A DNA stretch of 64,000 bases from Streptomyces sp. ISL-1. Lineage in GTDB: Bacteria; Actinomycetota; Actinomycetes; Streptomycetales; Streptomycetaceae. The position numbers were made by a program, and so were the translations under genes. This document shows, piece by piece, positions 1 through 7,532 of this stretch (its first letter is position 1; each line of letters begins with the position of its first letter). Below the pieces are notes generated by a model. The model saw nothing but the letters and a program-made list of their open reading frames with translations, was not told the DNA's origin and ran no database searches. The stretch covers positions 170,870-234,869 of the forward strand of contig NZ_JAGGOI010000008.1 in NCBI RefSeq assembly GCF_018614585.1. The letters are read 5' to 3'.

Positions 1-1274
1 AAGTGGGTGGTGCCGTATTCGGCCATCGGGCCGCGCAGCCTGGGCCGTTCGATGGGAGCGGCTCCGGCGGGCGCCGCGGGCGGGAAGACCTCGGCGTGCC
101 GCAGATACTCCTGGGCCGCCGACTCCACCACCTGGGGCAGGATCTGGCCGAACGCCTCCATGCTGAGCACGCCTCTGGCGGCGGCCCGGCAGGCGGCCCG
201 GCCCTGGCGCATCTGGTGGGGCATTGTGCGCTCCAGCTTCTCGACCAGCTCGGCCTCGGACACCCGGCTCTGCGGGTCGTCGCGGTTCCAGGGGACGACG
301 ACGCTCACCCAGGGTCGCGGCTCCGCGTCGAAGGCGGCGAGCCGCTCGCGCCGTTCCTCGTCCTCCAGCGCCCAGCGGTCGACGAGGAGTATCTCGGGCC
401 GGGTGGGCGGCTGACTCAGGTCGGGTGGCGACTCATGGTCGAACGAGGAGACCGTCGCCTGGTAGTTGAGCGAGCGCACCAGGTCCTGGGCGACGTACGC
501 CAGAGGCCGTGCCGAGTCGGGGTGGTAGGGATTCCAGTCCTGGGACTGCTTGCCGTAGTAGTCGGGTGTGCGGCCTTCGGGAAGCTCGTGACTCGTGGGC
601 GCGGCGACGGTCACATGCATCGGGCGGGGGCCGCCGGTGGGCTTCCCGAAGGCGCTGGGCGCCTGCCGGTAGTCGACGGGGCTGCCCGAGCCGACGCGCG
701 TAGTGTCGGCGACGCTGACAATGCGTTTGGCGAGTTCATAGACGGCGGCCTCGTACTCCTCGGCGAATATGCGGAGTTTGATCAGCCCATAGAGGCCGTC
801 GGTGACGTAGCGGTCGCCGAAGGCCCGGTGGTTGAACTGCAACCGTTCGGCGGGGCCGGGCAGTTGCTCCGGCGGCATCGGCACCCACAGCGCGGGGACG
901 ATCGCCTCCGCCGGTCTGTTGCTCTTGGCCTGGTGGTAGATCGCCCGCTGGGCGAAGGCGTACCACTCCTTGCCGCACATCTCGCTGGCGAAGTACCGCG
1001 GCGAGAACAGCGGCACGAACACCCGGCAGGTGGCCAGTACTTCACCCAGACGCTCCGACCAGCCCTCGCCCGAGCGGATCTCCCGGTCCATGAACCCGGC
1101 AGGAGCACCGGCCGGAAGATCGGTCATGGCCATCACATGGCCGCACAGATCGCGGAAGAGCCGCTCCACCCACATATCCGGATCGGGGCCCCCCGCCCCG
1201 TACCGCGGCGTATGCGCATAACTCAAAAAGAAGTACGGCCGATGGTCCGCCGTTCGCTGCGCTGAACCTGCCAC
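1..1274 (-). CDS. fxsC: FxsC, TIR-like protein of an FxSxx-COOH system (C-terminal end lies beyond the window)
   Basis: Minus-strand reading frame open from a GTG at 1274 to the window edge, about 424 codons. AGGACGGGGG lies just upstream of the GTG as ribosome binding site. The N-terminus reads HRPYFFLSYAHTPRYG, followed about 50 residues later by FMDREIRSGEGW and VFVPLFSPRYFASEMCGKEW, the pattern of the TIR-like domain of FxsC proteins (established family knowledge). A second conserved region carries PEILLVDRWALEDEERRERL. It lies 112 bp downstream of the AAC(3)-like gene on the same strand and completes fxsA-fxsB-aac-fxsC. Its biochemical role is unknown; TIR folds elsewhere act in NAD cleavage or protein interaction, but no such activity can be read here. 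The usual partner fxsT would be expected to the left of the window. Confidence 0.85.
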   Translation of the reverse strand, partial: MAGSAQRTADHRPYFFLSYAHTPRYGAGGPDPDMWVERLFRDLCGHVMAMTDLPAGAPAGFMDREIRSGEGWSERLGEVLATCRVFVPLFSPRYFASEMCGKEWYAFAQRAIYHQAKSNRPAEAIVPALWVPMPPEQLPGPAERLQFNHRAFGDRYVTDGLYGLIKLRIFAEEYEAAVYELAKRIVSVADTTRVGSGSPVDYRQAPSAFGKPTGGPRPMHVTVAAPTSHELPEGRTPDYYGKQSQDWNPYHPDSARPLAYVAQDLVRSLNYQATVSSFDHESPPDLSQPPTRPEILLVDRWALEDEERRERLAAFDAEPRPWVSVVVPWNRDDPQSRVSEAELVEKLERTMPHQMRQGRAACRAAARGVLSMEAFGQILPQVVESAAQEYLRHAEVFPPAAPAGAAPIERPRLRGPMAEYGTTH

Positions 1275-1386
1275 ACGACCCCCGTCCTGTGCGAACGCCC
1301 GCCCCCACACCCAGCATCGATGAGAGACGCGAGCGAATTAATCATTCCGGAGTCCGACACACTCCATCCCCCCGACGTTCAGTCAA

Positions 1387-2163
1387 TCAACACCGCTTTT
1401 CAGTCATCCAGCTCTCCGCATGGTCGACCGCGTCCTTGATCGAAAACAACCTTGCGAGCCTTCCGCCCAGTTGTCCCTTCTGTTCCACGCCCCGTGAGAT
1501 GGAGGCGCCGATCGCGTCGAAATCGCTGTCGTCCAGTTCGACGTCCTCGTACTCCGTCCATTCCTTACCCCCGCCGGGTCGCTGCACCACACAACGGTAG
1601 GTGCGCAGAGGCGCTCCGGTACGGTATTCGGCGAGATGGAATGCGGTGCAGACAGCGAAATCCACATTGATCATCAACACCTGTGCCCGCGCCCGGTAGA
1701 GAGCTCCGAGCGGCGAGTCGTCGCCGAGATGAGAAGTCAGCGGATGCCGGGCCAGGAGTTCCGCGGCCCGCCGCCCCAGCGCGGCGAAAGAGGTCTGTGG
1801 ATGGGCGCTGCGCACGGCCCCGGCGGCGGTCCGCACCGACTCGGCCAACCGGCCCATCCCCTGACTCCGGCTGGCCGCGGCGTCGAAGGCCGGCATTTCC
1901 GCCCGGAAGGCCGCCGCCTGCTCGGGTGTCATCCCGCGCACCCGGGCCAGGTAGGAGTGGGAGGTGTCGGAGTTCTCAGTGGTGAACGTGGGCACCACCA
2001 GCGTGCCGTCCGGGCCCAGCACGTCCAGCAGCGCGTCGCGGACGGTGTCGGCATCCAGCCCCGTGGCGTGCAAAGAGGCGTGGACGAGCAGCGTCATGCC
2101 GTCCCGCACTCCCAGCCCGCGCAGCGCGTGGGCCGGCCCGGCTCCGGATCCGGCCTCAGCCAC
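1387..2163 (-). CDS. AAC(3)-family N-acetyltransferase of the fxs cluster
   Basis: 258 residues. I chose the GTG at 2163, which overlaps the fxsB stop (GTGGCTGA) and has GGAAAGAGG six bases upstream; a more upstream start would overlap fxsB further. Family blocks of aminoglycoside N(3)-acetyltransferases are present: LLVHASLHATG, TLVVPTFT, HPQTSFAALG, HLGDDSPLGALY and the NVDFAVCTAFHLAE segment with the putative catalytic histidine. The coupling to fxsB argues that it serves the peptide pathway rather than classical aminoglycoside resistance, but the substrate is not known (inference). The C-terminal half is intact and the length is usual for the family (about 260-270). Confidence 0.85.
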   Translation of the reverse strand: MAEAGSGAGPAHALRGLGVRDGMTLLVHASLHATGLDADTVRDALLDVLGPDGTLVVPTFTTENSDTSHSYLARVRGMTPEQAAAFRAEMPAFDAAASRSQGMGRLAESVRTAAGAVRSAHPQTSFAALGRRAAELLARHPLTSHLGDDSPLGALYRARAQVLMINVDFAVCTAFHLAEYRTGAPLRTYRCVVQRPGGGKEWTEYEDVELDDSDFDAIGASISRGVEQKGQLGGRLARLFSIKDAVDHAESWMTEKRC

Positions 2164-4363
2164 GGCCGGCCTCTTTCCAGAGCTCGTCCACCAGTCGCTG
2201 CCCACTTGACGTCAGCTCCGCCGCGCGCCCCAGGGTTTCCAGCGCGCGCTCGGCCTGGTCGGCTCCGGCCGGTTCGAAGGCCGCGAGGCCCACGCGTTCG
2301 TACGCCCCCGCCAACAGCTCGGACACCGCGACGGGCTCGTCCTGCCAGGGCGCCGGGTGGCGCCAACACCCGTCCTGTGCGTAGAGATCCGTGACCTCGA
2401 CCAGGGCCTGCAGCTTCGCCCGCCGGAATCCGCGCAGCAGCGCGGGCGCCAGCGCTCGGGGGCTGCCGGGCAGCGCGATTCCCAGCGCGCCGTAGCCGTG
2501 CCGGCCCAACGCCGGCTCTCCCGAGACCAGCGGCGTCACGGTGGTCAGACAGTCCGCGGCCTCCTCAGCCTGCTCGGGTGCGGCCTGCCGCAGCAGCTCC
2601 CAAGCTCCGGCCAGCCGCTCGCCGAAGTCGGCCACCTCGCTCACGGCGAGCCGCTCCCGCACGGGGGCGCCGAAGCAGTCGCGGTACGGGTCGAGGTCGT
2701 CGAGCCGCAGAGCGGGCGCCCCCGCGCCGCCGAGCATGCGCACGGGCAGCCAGCCGTCGCTCTCCTCGCCGGTGCGTACGTGCACCGGCGCACGGCCGTC
2801 CACCCGGACCTGGAAGCCCTCATCGGCCGGGCGCACCTGCGCCTCGCCCGTCACCCCGGGGCCGGCCAGCCGCAGTTCGCCGAGCGTGGGGAGCCGGAGC
2901 CTGCCGTCCCGGTAGGGCATCCGTACGGGGAGGTCGAGCCCGCCCCGTACGACGGCTGCGGCGAGGTACGAGGCGAGCTGGAGCGCGTACGGGGCCGCCT
3001 CCGGCCGCCCCGTACGCAGCGCGGTCAGCGTGACCTGCAGCCAGGTGTGGGTGTAGGGATGGCCGTACACCGTGTCGAGCACATCGGCGTGCCCCTCCAG
3101 AGCGCCCGCCAGCTGCCAGACCTCGTCCCACCTCTCGCCGCCCCGCCCGTCGAGCTCCTGATGGACCTCGGCGAGCAGTATGCGGGTCAGGTCCTGACGC
3201 TCGGCCATCAGCACGCCCGGGTCCGTGACCGCGGGGGACACCGTCGAGGCCGCCGTGCGCCGCTCGATGCCGCGGATCAGCGCCTCGAGGTCGGTGCAGT
3301 ACACGGAGGTGTTGTCGAAGTCATTGCCGGAGCTGTAGCGGTGCGTGTAGAGCCCGCCGCCGCACGACCGTACGAGCGGACACTGCCGGCACGTCTCGCT
3401 GACTCCCGCGAGGCCCAGCTGGCGCGCCCTGACGCCGGGGTGGGCCGCGACATCGTCGAAGGGGTTCGTGAAGACGTCGAATCCGGTGGCTGCCGCGCCT
3501 TCGTAGGCGCTTTTCAGCGAGTCGACCTGCTCCAGGGTGCCGTCGGTCTCGACGACGACGAGGTCGGTGGGGGCGAGGCCGAGGGATTCGGTGAGGCTGG
3601 GGCCGCCGCCGAGCGTGGAGAGCACGGATTCGAAGAGCCGTACCGGCACGGTTCTGCCCTGCGCCTGCCAGCGGTCGAAGACCGCGAGGATCCAGTCCGC
3701 GTACGCGGTGGGTGAGCCGTCGGGGCGGGCCGGCGGGGCGTCCCAGGTGGCGTGCGGGAGCAGGAAGTCGATGAGGGGAGGGTCCAGCTCGGTGAGCGCG
3801 TCGTACACGGCGATCGGGTCGTTGGCCACGTCGATCGTGCAGAGAAGGCCGAGATAGAGGTGGCGGTAGCGCTCCTGCCGGAGCAGTTCGACGGCTCTGA
3901 GGACCAGCGGATGGCTGGTGCGTCCGTCTGCGAAGCGGCGATGGCGGTCGTTCGCGCGCCGGTCGCCGTCGAGGGAGATTCCGACCCGGACGTTGTACTC
4001 GCTGAAGAGGTCCAGGTAGCGCGTGGAGAGTTGTAAGCCGTTCGTGTGGATCCGGAGGTCGAGCTCGGCCACTCCGTCGAGGGCTCCGGTCAGCTCCTCG
4101 CAGATGCGCCGCAGTCGTGCGGGTCCTGCCAGAAGAGGCTCCCCTCCGTGCAGGATCACTGACACGGAGGGCAGGGCATGACTCTTGGCATGCTCGGCCA
4201 GTCGCAGAGCTGTCCAGGAAATCGCTTCGTCAGAGATTGCCTTTGGGCGGGTAAGCCAGCTCTGATCAGCGTGTTCATAGATATAGCAATGGTCACATGC
4301 AAGATCGCACCTGCTGTGAACCTTCAATACGATCTCGCGGAATGGGACCAGGGGTCCAGTCAT
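2156..4363 (-). CDS. fxsB: FxsB radical SAM/SPASM cyclophane-forming peptide maturase with C-terminal extension
   Basis: 735 residues, ATG start 9 bp after the fxsA stop. The radical SAM cluster motif CxxxCxxC is at C19, C23 and C26 (HSRCDLACDHCYIYEHADQSW), followed by HGGEPLL and IHTNGLQL. A SPASM-type cysteine set follows at roughly residues 325-365 (ETCRQCPLVRSCGGGLYTHR and a later YCTDLEAL). The last 350 or so residues resemble the extension of long FxsB forms that look like a peptide hydroxylase lacking its metal motif; I see no intact HExxH. FxsB enzymes install a cross-link in the FxSxx tail of FxsA (family knowledge). The stop overlaps the next gene by 8 bp, giving a coupled fxsA-fxsB-aac unit. 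Confidence 0.92.
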   Translation of the reverse strand: MTGPLVPFREIVLKVHSRCDLACDHCYIYEHADQSWLTRPKAISDEAISWTALRLAEHAKSHALPSVSVILHGGEPLLAGPARLRRICEELTGALDGVAELDLRIHTNGLQLSTRYLDLFSEYNVRVGISLDGDRRANDRHRRFADGRTSHPLVLRAVELLRQERYRHLYLGLLCTIDVANDPIAVYDALTELDPPLIDFLLPHATWDAPPARPDGSPTAYADWILAVFDRWQAQGRTVPVRLFESVLSTLGGGPSLTESLGLAPTDLVVVETDGTLEQVDSLKSAYEGAAATGFDVFTNPFDDVAAHPGVRARQLGLAGVSETCRQCPLVRSCGGGLYTHRYSSGNDFDNTSVYCTDLEALIRGIERRTAASTVSPAVTDPGVLMAERQDLTRILLAEVHQELDGRGGERWDEVWQLAGALEGHADVLDTVYGHPYTHTWLQVTLTALRTGRPEAAPYALQLASYLAAAVVRGGLDLPVRMPYRDGRLRLPTLGELRLAGPGVTGEAQVRPADEGFQVRVDGRAPVHVRTGEESDGWLPVRMLGGAGAPALRLDDLDPYRDCFGAPVRERLAVSEVADFGERLAGAWELLRQAAPEQAEEAADCLTTVTPLVSGEPALGRHGYGALGIALPGSPRALAPALLRGFRRAKLQALVEVTDLYAQDGCWRHPAPWQDEPVAVSELLAGAYERVGLAAFEPAGADQAERALETLGRAAELTSSGQRLVDELWKEAGRG

Positions 4364-4372
4364 TCCGCCAGT

Positions 4373-4537
4373 CTAGAGCGCCGAGTTGAACGTGGAAGCA
4401 CGCAGAGTACGGTCGGCGGCGGACGGGAGGACGCGGGCCAGCTTCCTGGCAGTATCGGTGCTGCGTACATTGATCTGCGCCAGCGGAACGCGGTTCTTCT
4501 TCGCAGCCGCGAAGGACGCGGAAGTCTGAAACGTCAT
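4373..4537 (-). CDS. fxsA: FxsA, FxSxx-COOH precursor peptide (54 aa)
   Basis: Small gene: ATG at 4537, with AAGGAC about nine bases upstream. The product begins MTFQTSASFAAAKKNRVPLA and ends RASTFNSAL followed by a stop. The last five residues FNSAL fit F-x-S-x-x-COOH exactly, the defining tail of FxsA peptides that FxsB cross-links (3-residue cyclophane type RiPP). It is immediately upstream of fxsB (9 bp), so they are co-transcribed. Longer in-frame N-terminal extensions exist but lack a ribosome binding site and are not family-like. The 200-bp gap on its 5' side is a divergent promoter region shared with the plus-strand membrane protein gene. Confidence 0.88.
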   Translation of the reverse strand: MTFQTSASFAAAKKNRVPLAQINVRSTDTARKLARVLPSAADRTLRASTFNSAL

Positions 4538-4739
4538 GAAGGGCCGTCCTTGATGTTGTGTCCAGCACAGATACCACGCACCGTTGCGATGCCGGCGGCA
4601 CGACTTTACTCTCATGGCCACTCGCAGCAACTCAGCACGTGGAGACGGAACAAAAGAGTTGCGCCGCATTCTCGCAGGACCGTACGGAACAAGCCATTCC
4701 GCCTAAAGGGTGAAGACAAAACTGCAGACAGGGGTGCGC

Positions 4740-5672
4740 ATGACCGTGTTTCCCGGCCCACTGCAAAGCATGGTCTTCCGAAACACTGATCTGCCGGGTC
4801 TCTTCCACCACACGGACGCCATCGCGATCTCGCGCCAGCGTGAGGCGGTGGGAGCCACCCGCTACCAGCTGCTGCTGTTGGTCGCGGGCGCGGCCCTCGC
4901 GGCGCTGCCGTCGTCACTGAGGCTCGGCGACACCTTCCAACTCCCCGGCGCACTCAGCGCGTTGGCCTACGCCGGGGTGCTGATCCTCAGCTACCGCTCA
5001 TCGAGGCGCAGAGCAAAGTCGCATTGGCAACTCAACCGCTCCGCAGCGGAGTTCATCAAGTCGATGTGCTGGCGGTACGCGGTCCATGGAGCGCCCTTCG
5101 ACTCCAACTCCACCGACGCGGACGAGCTGTTCACCGTACGGCTGGAGGAAGGGCTGCGAGAACTGACCAAGGTCGGCTGGCAGGACCCGCGCCCCAGCGC
5201 GCCGGAGGTGGCGGCCGGGGAGCTGATCACCACACCGATGCGGCGACTGCGCGCCAAAGCCTTCAGCGTCCGCAAGGAGACGTATGTCAGGGACCGGCTG
5301 ATCGAGCAGCGCAACTGGTACCACCGCCGCAAGGAGATATCCCGCCGCGCGACCGTGTTGTGGTCCGCCTCGATCGGGTTGCTCACCCTGCTCGCGCTGT
5401 TCTTCGCGCTGCTGCGCACCTTCTCGCTCGCCGGATCCGTCGAGATGGCGGGCCTGTTGTCCTCGGCGGCGGCCGCGTGTCTGGCGTGGAGCGAGATACG
5501 ACGCCATCAACCCCTCATCGCGGCCCATGCGTTGGTGGAGGAGGACCTGGCGGCCATGCATACGGCGATGGAGACCACGGTGAGCGACGCGGAGTGGCCG
5601 TCAGCGGTGTACGAGACCGAGCGCATCGTGTCGCCCCAGCACACCGACTGGCTTGTCAGACACCGGAGTTGA
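4740..5672 (+). CDS. SLATT/DUF4231-type membrane protein
   Basis: 310 residues from the ATG at 4740, with AGGGG five bases upstream; an upstream GTG at 4710 has its AAAGG directly abutting the codon and is less likely. Two hydrophobic hairpins are visible: residues about 40-80 (LLLLVAGAALAALP and LAYAGVLILSY) and about 210-255 (LWSASIGLLTLLALFFALL and LLSSAAAACLAW). They are separated by a charged helical stretch with RKETYVRDRLIEQRNWYHRR, the DUF4231/SLATT signature region. SLATT proteins are predicted two-helix membrane effectors linked to SMODS or SLOG proteins in conflict systems (published genome analysis). It is divergent from fxsA and convergent with a SLOG-fold gene. Function in this host is unproven. 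Confidence 0.7.
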   Translation: MTVFPGPLQSMVFRNTDLPGLFHHTDAIAISRQREAVGATRYQLLLLVAGAALAALPSSLRLGDTFQLPGALSALAYAGVLILSYRSSRRRAKSHWQLNRSAAEFIKSMCWRYAVHGAPFDSNSTDADELFTVRLEEGLRELTKVGWQDPRPSAPEVAAGELITTPMRRLRAKAFSVRKETYVRDRLIEQRNWYHRRKEISRRATVLWSASIGLLTLLALFFALLRTFSLAGSVEMAGLLSSAAAACLAWSEIRRHQPLIAAHALVEEDLAAMHTAMETTVSDAEWPSAVYETERIVSPQHTDWLVRHRS

Positions 5673-5700
5673 AGGCAAAGCAGGACCAGTCAGTGCTCAG

Positions 5701-5774
5701 AACCAGCCGCGGTCGGAACCAGTCGCGGTCGGAGTGGGCGGGGTAGAACCGGCGGGTCAGAACCGGCGGGTCAG
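5701..5774. repeat. Two short tandem duplications between convergent genes
   Basis: A 16-bp unit AACCAGYCGCGGTCGG is present twice back to back (5701-5716, 5717-5732) and a 14-bp unit AACCGGCGGGTCAG twice (5747-5760, 5761-5774). The second duplication reaches into the stop codon of the SLOG-fold gene. No clear hairpin terminator is seen here, so the two convergent genes may read into each other. Confidence 0.8.
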
Positions 5775-6256
5775 AGCCAGTGGCGCTCAAGGCCCTCGCG
5801 CCAGATGACCGTCACGGGCTTTCCGAGGTCGCGTGCGTAATGGACGATGTCGGCCGTGCCGCCGTAGCCGCGGGCGGGACGGCCGTCCCAGACCGCGAGA
5901 AGGCGGTCGCAGTTGTCCGCGATATAGGCACCCGCCGCGTAGTAGGCCTCGTCGGTGGAGTACGGGAAGGCGAGCCGGATCTCCCGGGTGGCGCGGCTCT
6001 TGAGGCGCTGGTAGCGGGCCAGCTCGTCGGGGGCCGTGAAGCCGTCCTCGTAGTCCCCGCTGGGAATGACCACCGTCAGTTCCGCGCCGCAGGCCAGGGC
6101 GATGTCCGCGAAGAGCTGATCCGCTCCCGCCGCGAGGCTGGACAGCGCCTCCGTCGAGCCGTCGTGGCCGCAGAGCACGGCGTGCATTGCGGCACGGATA
6201 TGGGCGTAGGCCTCTGCAGGGATACCTCTGTGGCCGGTCACTCCGATGCGCTTCAC
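5771..6256 (-). CDS. SLOG-fold (LOG/DprA-like) protein
   Basis: 161 residues from the GTG at 6256, preceded by GACGGGGAG nine bases upstream; an upstream TTG would add 17 residues but leaves no family-like start. The product begins MKRIGVTGHRGIP and continues with SLAAGADQLFADIALACGAE and VVIPSGDYEDGF, a Rossmann-like SLOG arrangement (VTGHR near the N-terminus, then LAxGAD, then a PF/PxxDY segment) and a C-terminal GGTADIVHYARDLGKPVTVIW. SLOG domains bind or process nucleotide ligands and are paired with SLATT membrane proteins in predicted conflict systems. Here the SLATT-type gene is convergent and about 100 bp away. The ligand is unknown. Confidence 0.7.
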   Translation of the reverse strand: MKRIGVTGHRGIPAEAYAHIRAAMHAVLCGHDGSTEALSSLAAGADQLFADIALACGAELTVVIPSGDYEDGFTAPDELARYQRLKSRATREIRLAFPYSTDEAYYAAGAYIADNCDRLLAVWDGRPARGYGGTADIVHYARDLGKPVTVIWREGLERHWL

Positions 6257-6321
6257 TGACCGCAACTCCCCGTCCCTCCATGCCGGACCGCTCTGACATC
6301 CTCTCAAAAGGGGACGCGACG

Positions 6322-6358
6322 TCGAGCCCCCGTCCTGTCATACGGGACGGGGGCTCGA
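6322..6358 (-). terminator. Terminator downstream of the protease gene
   Basis: A 14-bp perfect stem TCGAGCCCCCGTCC / GGACGGGGGCTCGA with a 9-base loop, 37 bp past the stop of the minus-strand streptogrisin gene. Confidence 0.8.
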
Positions 6359-6394
6359 CTGCTGGCGACTGCTGCCGGCTGCGAAGGTGGTGCG

Positions 6395-7288
6395 TCAGTA
6401 GACGCTGACTCCATAGGCGCTGAGCGCTTCGGTGACCGGCTGGAAGAACGTCGTGCCGCCGGAGGAGCAGTTGCCGCTGCCGCCGGAGGTCAGGCCGATG
6501 GCCCTGCTGCCGGAGTAGAGCGGGCCGCCGCTGTCGCCCGGTTCGGCGCAGACGTTGGTGCGGATCATGCCGTAGACGATGTCACCGCCGCCGTAGTTCA
6601 CCGTGGCGTTGAGGCCGGTGACGGAACCGCTGTGGGTGCCCGTGGTGGAGCCGCGGCGGGTGACGGACATGCCGACCGTCGCGTTGGCCGCGCTGGTGAT
6701 GTCGACGCTGCCGACGGTGCCCGGGTGGGAGAGCGAGGTGTTGGAGTACCTCACGATTCCGTAGTCGTTGCCCGGGAAGCTGGATCCGGCCGTGGGGCCG
6801 ATGCTCGTGGTGCGCGAGGAGTTGGTGTACCAGGGCGGGTTGCCGTCGGTGCAGTGGCCGGCGGTCAGGAAGTAGTAGGTGGTGCCGCTGCGGACGTTGA
6901 AGCCGAGGGAGCAGCGCCAGCTGGTGGCGTAGATGGCGTCGCCGCCGGAGATGAGCTTGGAGAACGTGCCGGGGGTGCGCTCGATCCGCAGCGCACCGGC
7001 ATTGGATCCGGCCTCTTGCTTGATCTTGGCTATTTCGGCCCGGGAGACGGTGCTGTCGGCCGTGACAACCAGGGTGCCCTTGTCGATGTGCCAGGCGGTG
7101 CCTGCCACATCCGCTTCGAGTACGGCGTCGCTCGCGGCGGTGAGCTGGTTGGCACTGAAGGTCTGGGCCTGGTTTGCGTTGGCGGCGGGGACGGCCAGCG
7201 CGGCGGCGGCGATCAGGCCAGTGGTGACGGCGAGCAGACGCGTGCGTCTCGCCGTGCCACTGCGGGGGGTGGTGCGCTTGATCCTCAC
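6395..7288 (-). CDS. sprB: Streptogrisin B-like secreted serine protease precursor
   Basis: 297 residues from the GTG at 7288, with GGAGG seven bases upstream. A basic N-region and hydrophobic core with AVPAANA form a signal peptide (about 1-38), then a propeptide to about residue 112, then a mature domain beginning [10 protein letters not shown]. The chymotrypsin-family triad is visible: His in [10 protein letters not shown], Asp in GNDYGIVRY, Ser in [13 protein letters not shown]. From memory, the mature sequence is much closer to SGPB than to SGPA of S. griseus (for example [17 protein letters not shown] and ends [11 protein letters not shown]). It is exported and self-processing in the family. 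A strong terminator follows. Orthology to sprB itself is inferred. Confidence 0.93.
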   Translation of the reverse strand: MRIKRTTPRSGTARRTRLLAVTTGLIAAAALAVPAANANQAQTFSANQLTAASDAVLEADVAGTAWHIDKGTLVVTADSTVSRAEIAKIKQEAGSNAGALRIERTPGTFSKLISGGDAIYATSWRCSLGFNVRSGTTYYFLTAGHCTDGNPPWYTNSSRTTSIGPTAGSSFPGNDYGIVRYSNTSLSHPGTVGSVDITSAANATVGMSVTRRGSTTGTHSGSVTGLNATVNYGGGDIVYGMIRTNVCAEPGDSGGPLYSGSRAIGLTSGGSGNCSSGGTTFFQPVTEALSAYGVSVY

Positions 7289-7532
7289 TTTTCGTTCCTC
7301 CATGGGGGAATCGGGGGCCCGTTGTGGGGTTCGGGGCCCGTGAGGCGCAGCCATGAAGCACGTTCGATTTCCGGACAAGCCGTGCTCCTGACAAGTCGCT
7401 GTTCGGGAGTATTCGGTGGGTCAACTTCCCGCGCAAGGGCGCCTTTCGGCCGCTCGCGTACCCACGACGCATTGCCCCGGCGGCTCGGTTGCCATCGGGG
7501 TTGTGCCGTACTTGTCCGGCCGGTAGGACGGC

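Noticed and set aside
3..1265. Long plus-strand reading frame over the left edge
   Set aside because: It is antisense to fxsC; its Arg/Gly/Ala-rich product has no family pattern, whereas the minus frame has clear TIR-like motifs.
4178..4789. Plus-strand frame spanning fxsA and the divergent promoter region
   Set aside because: It runs antisense to fxsB and fxsA and into the SLATT gene in a different frame; the minus-strand genes are well supported by motifs.
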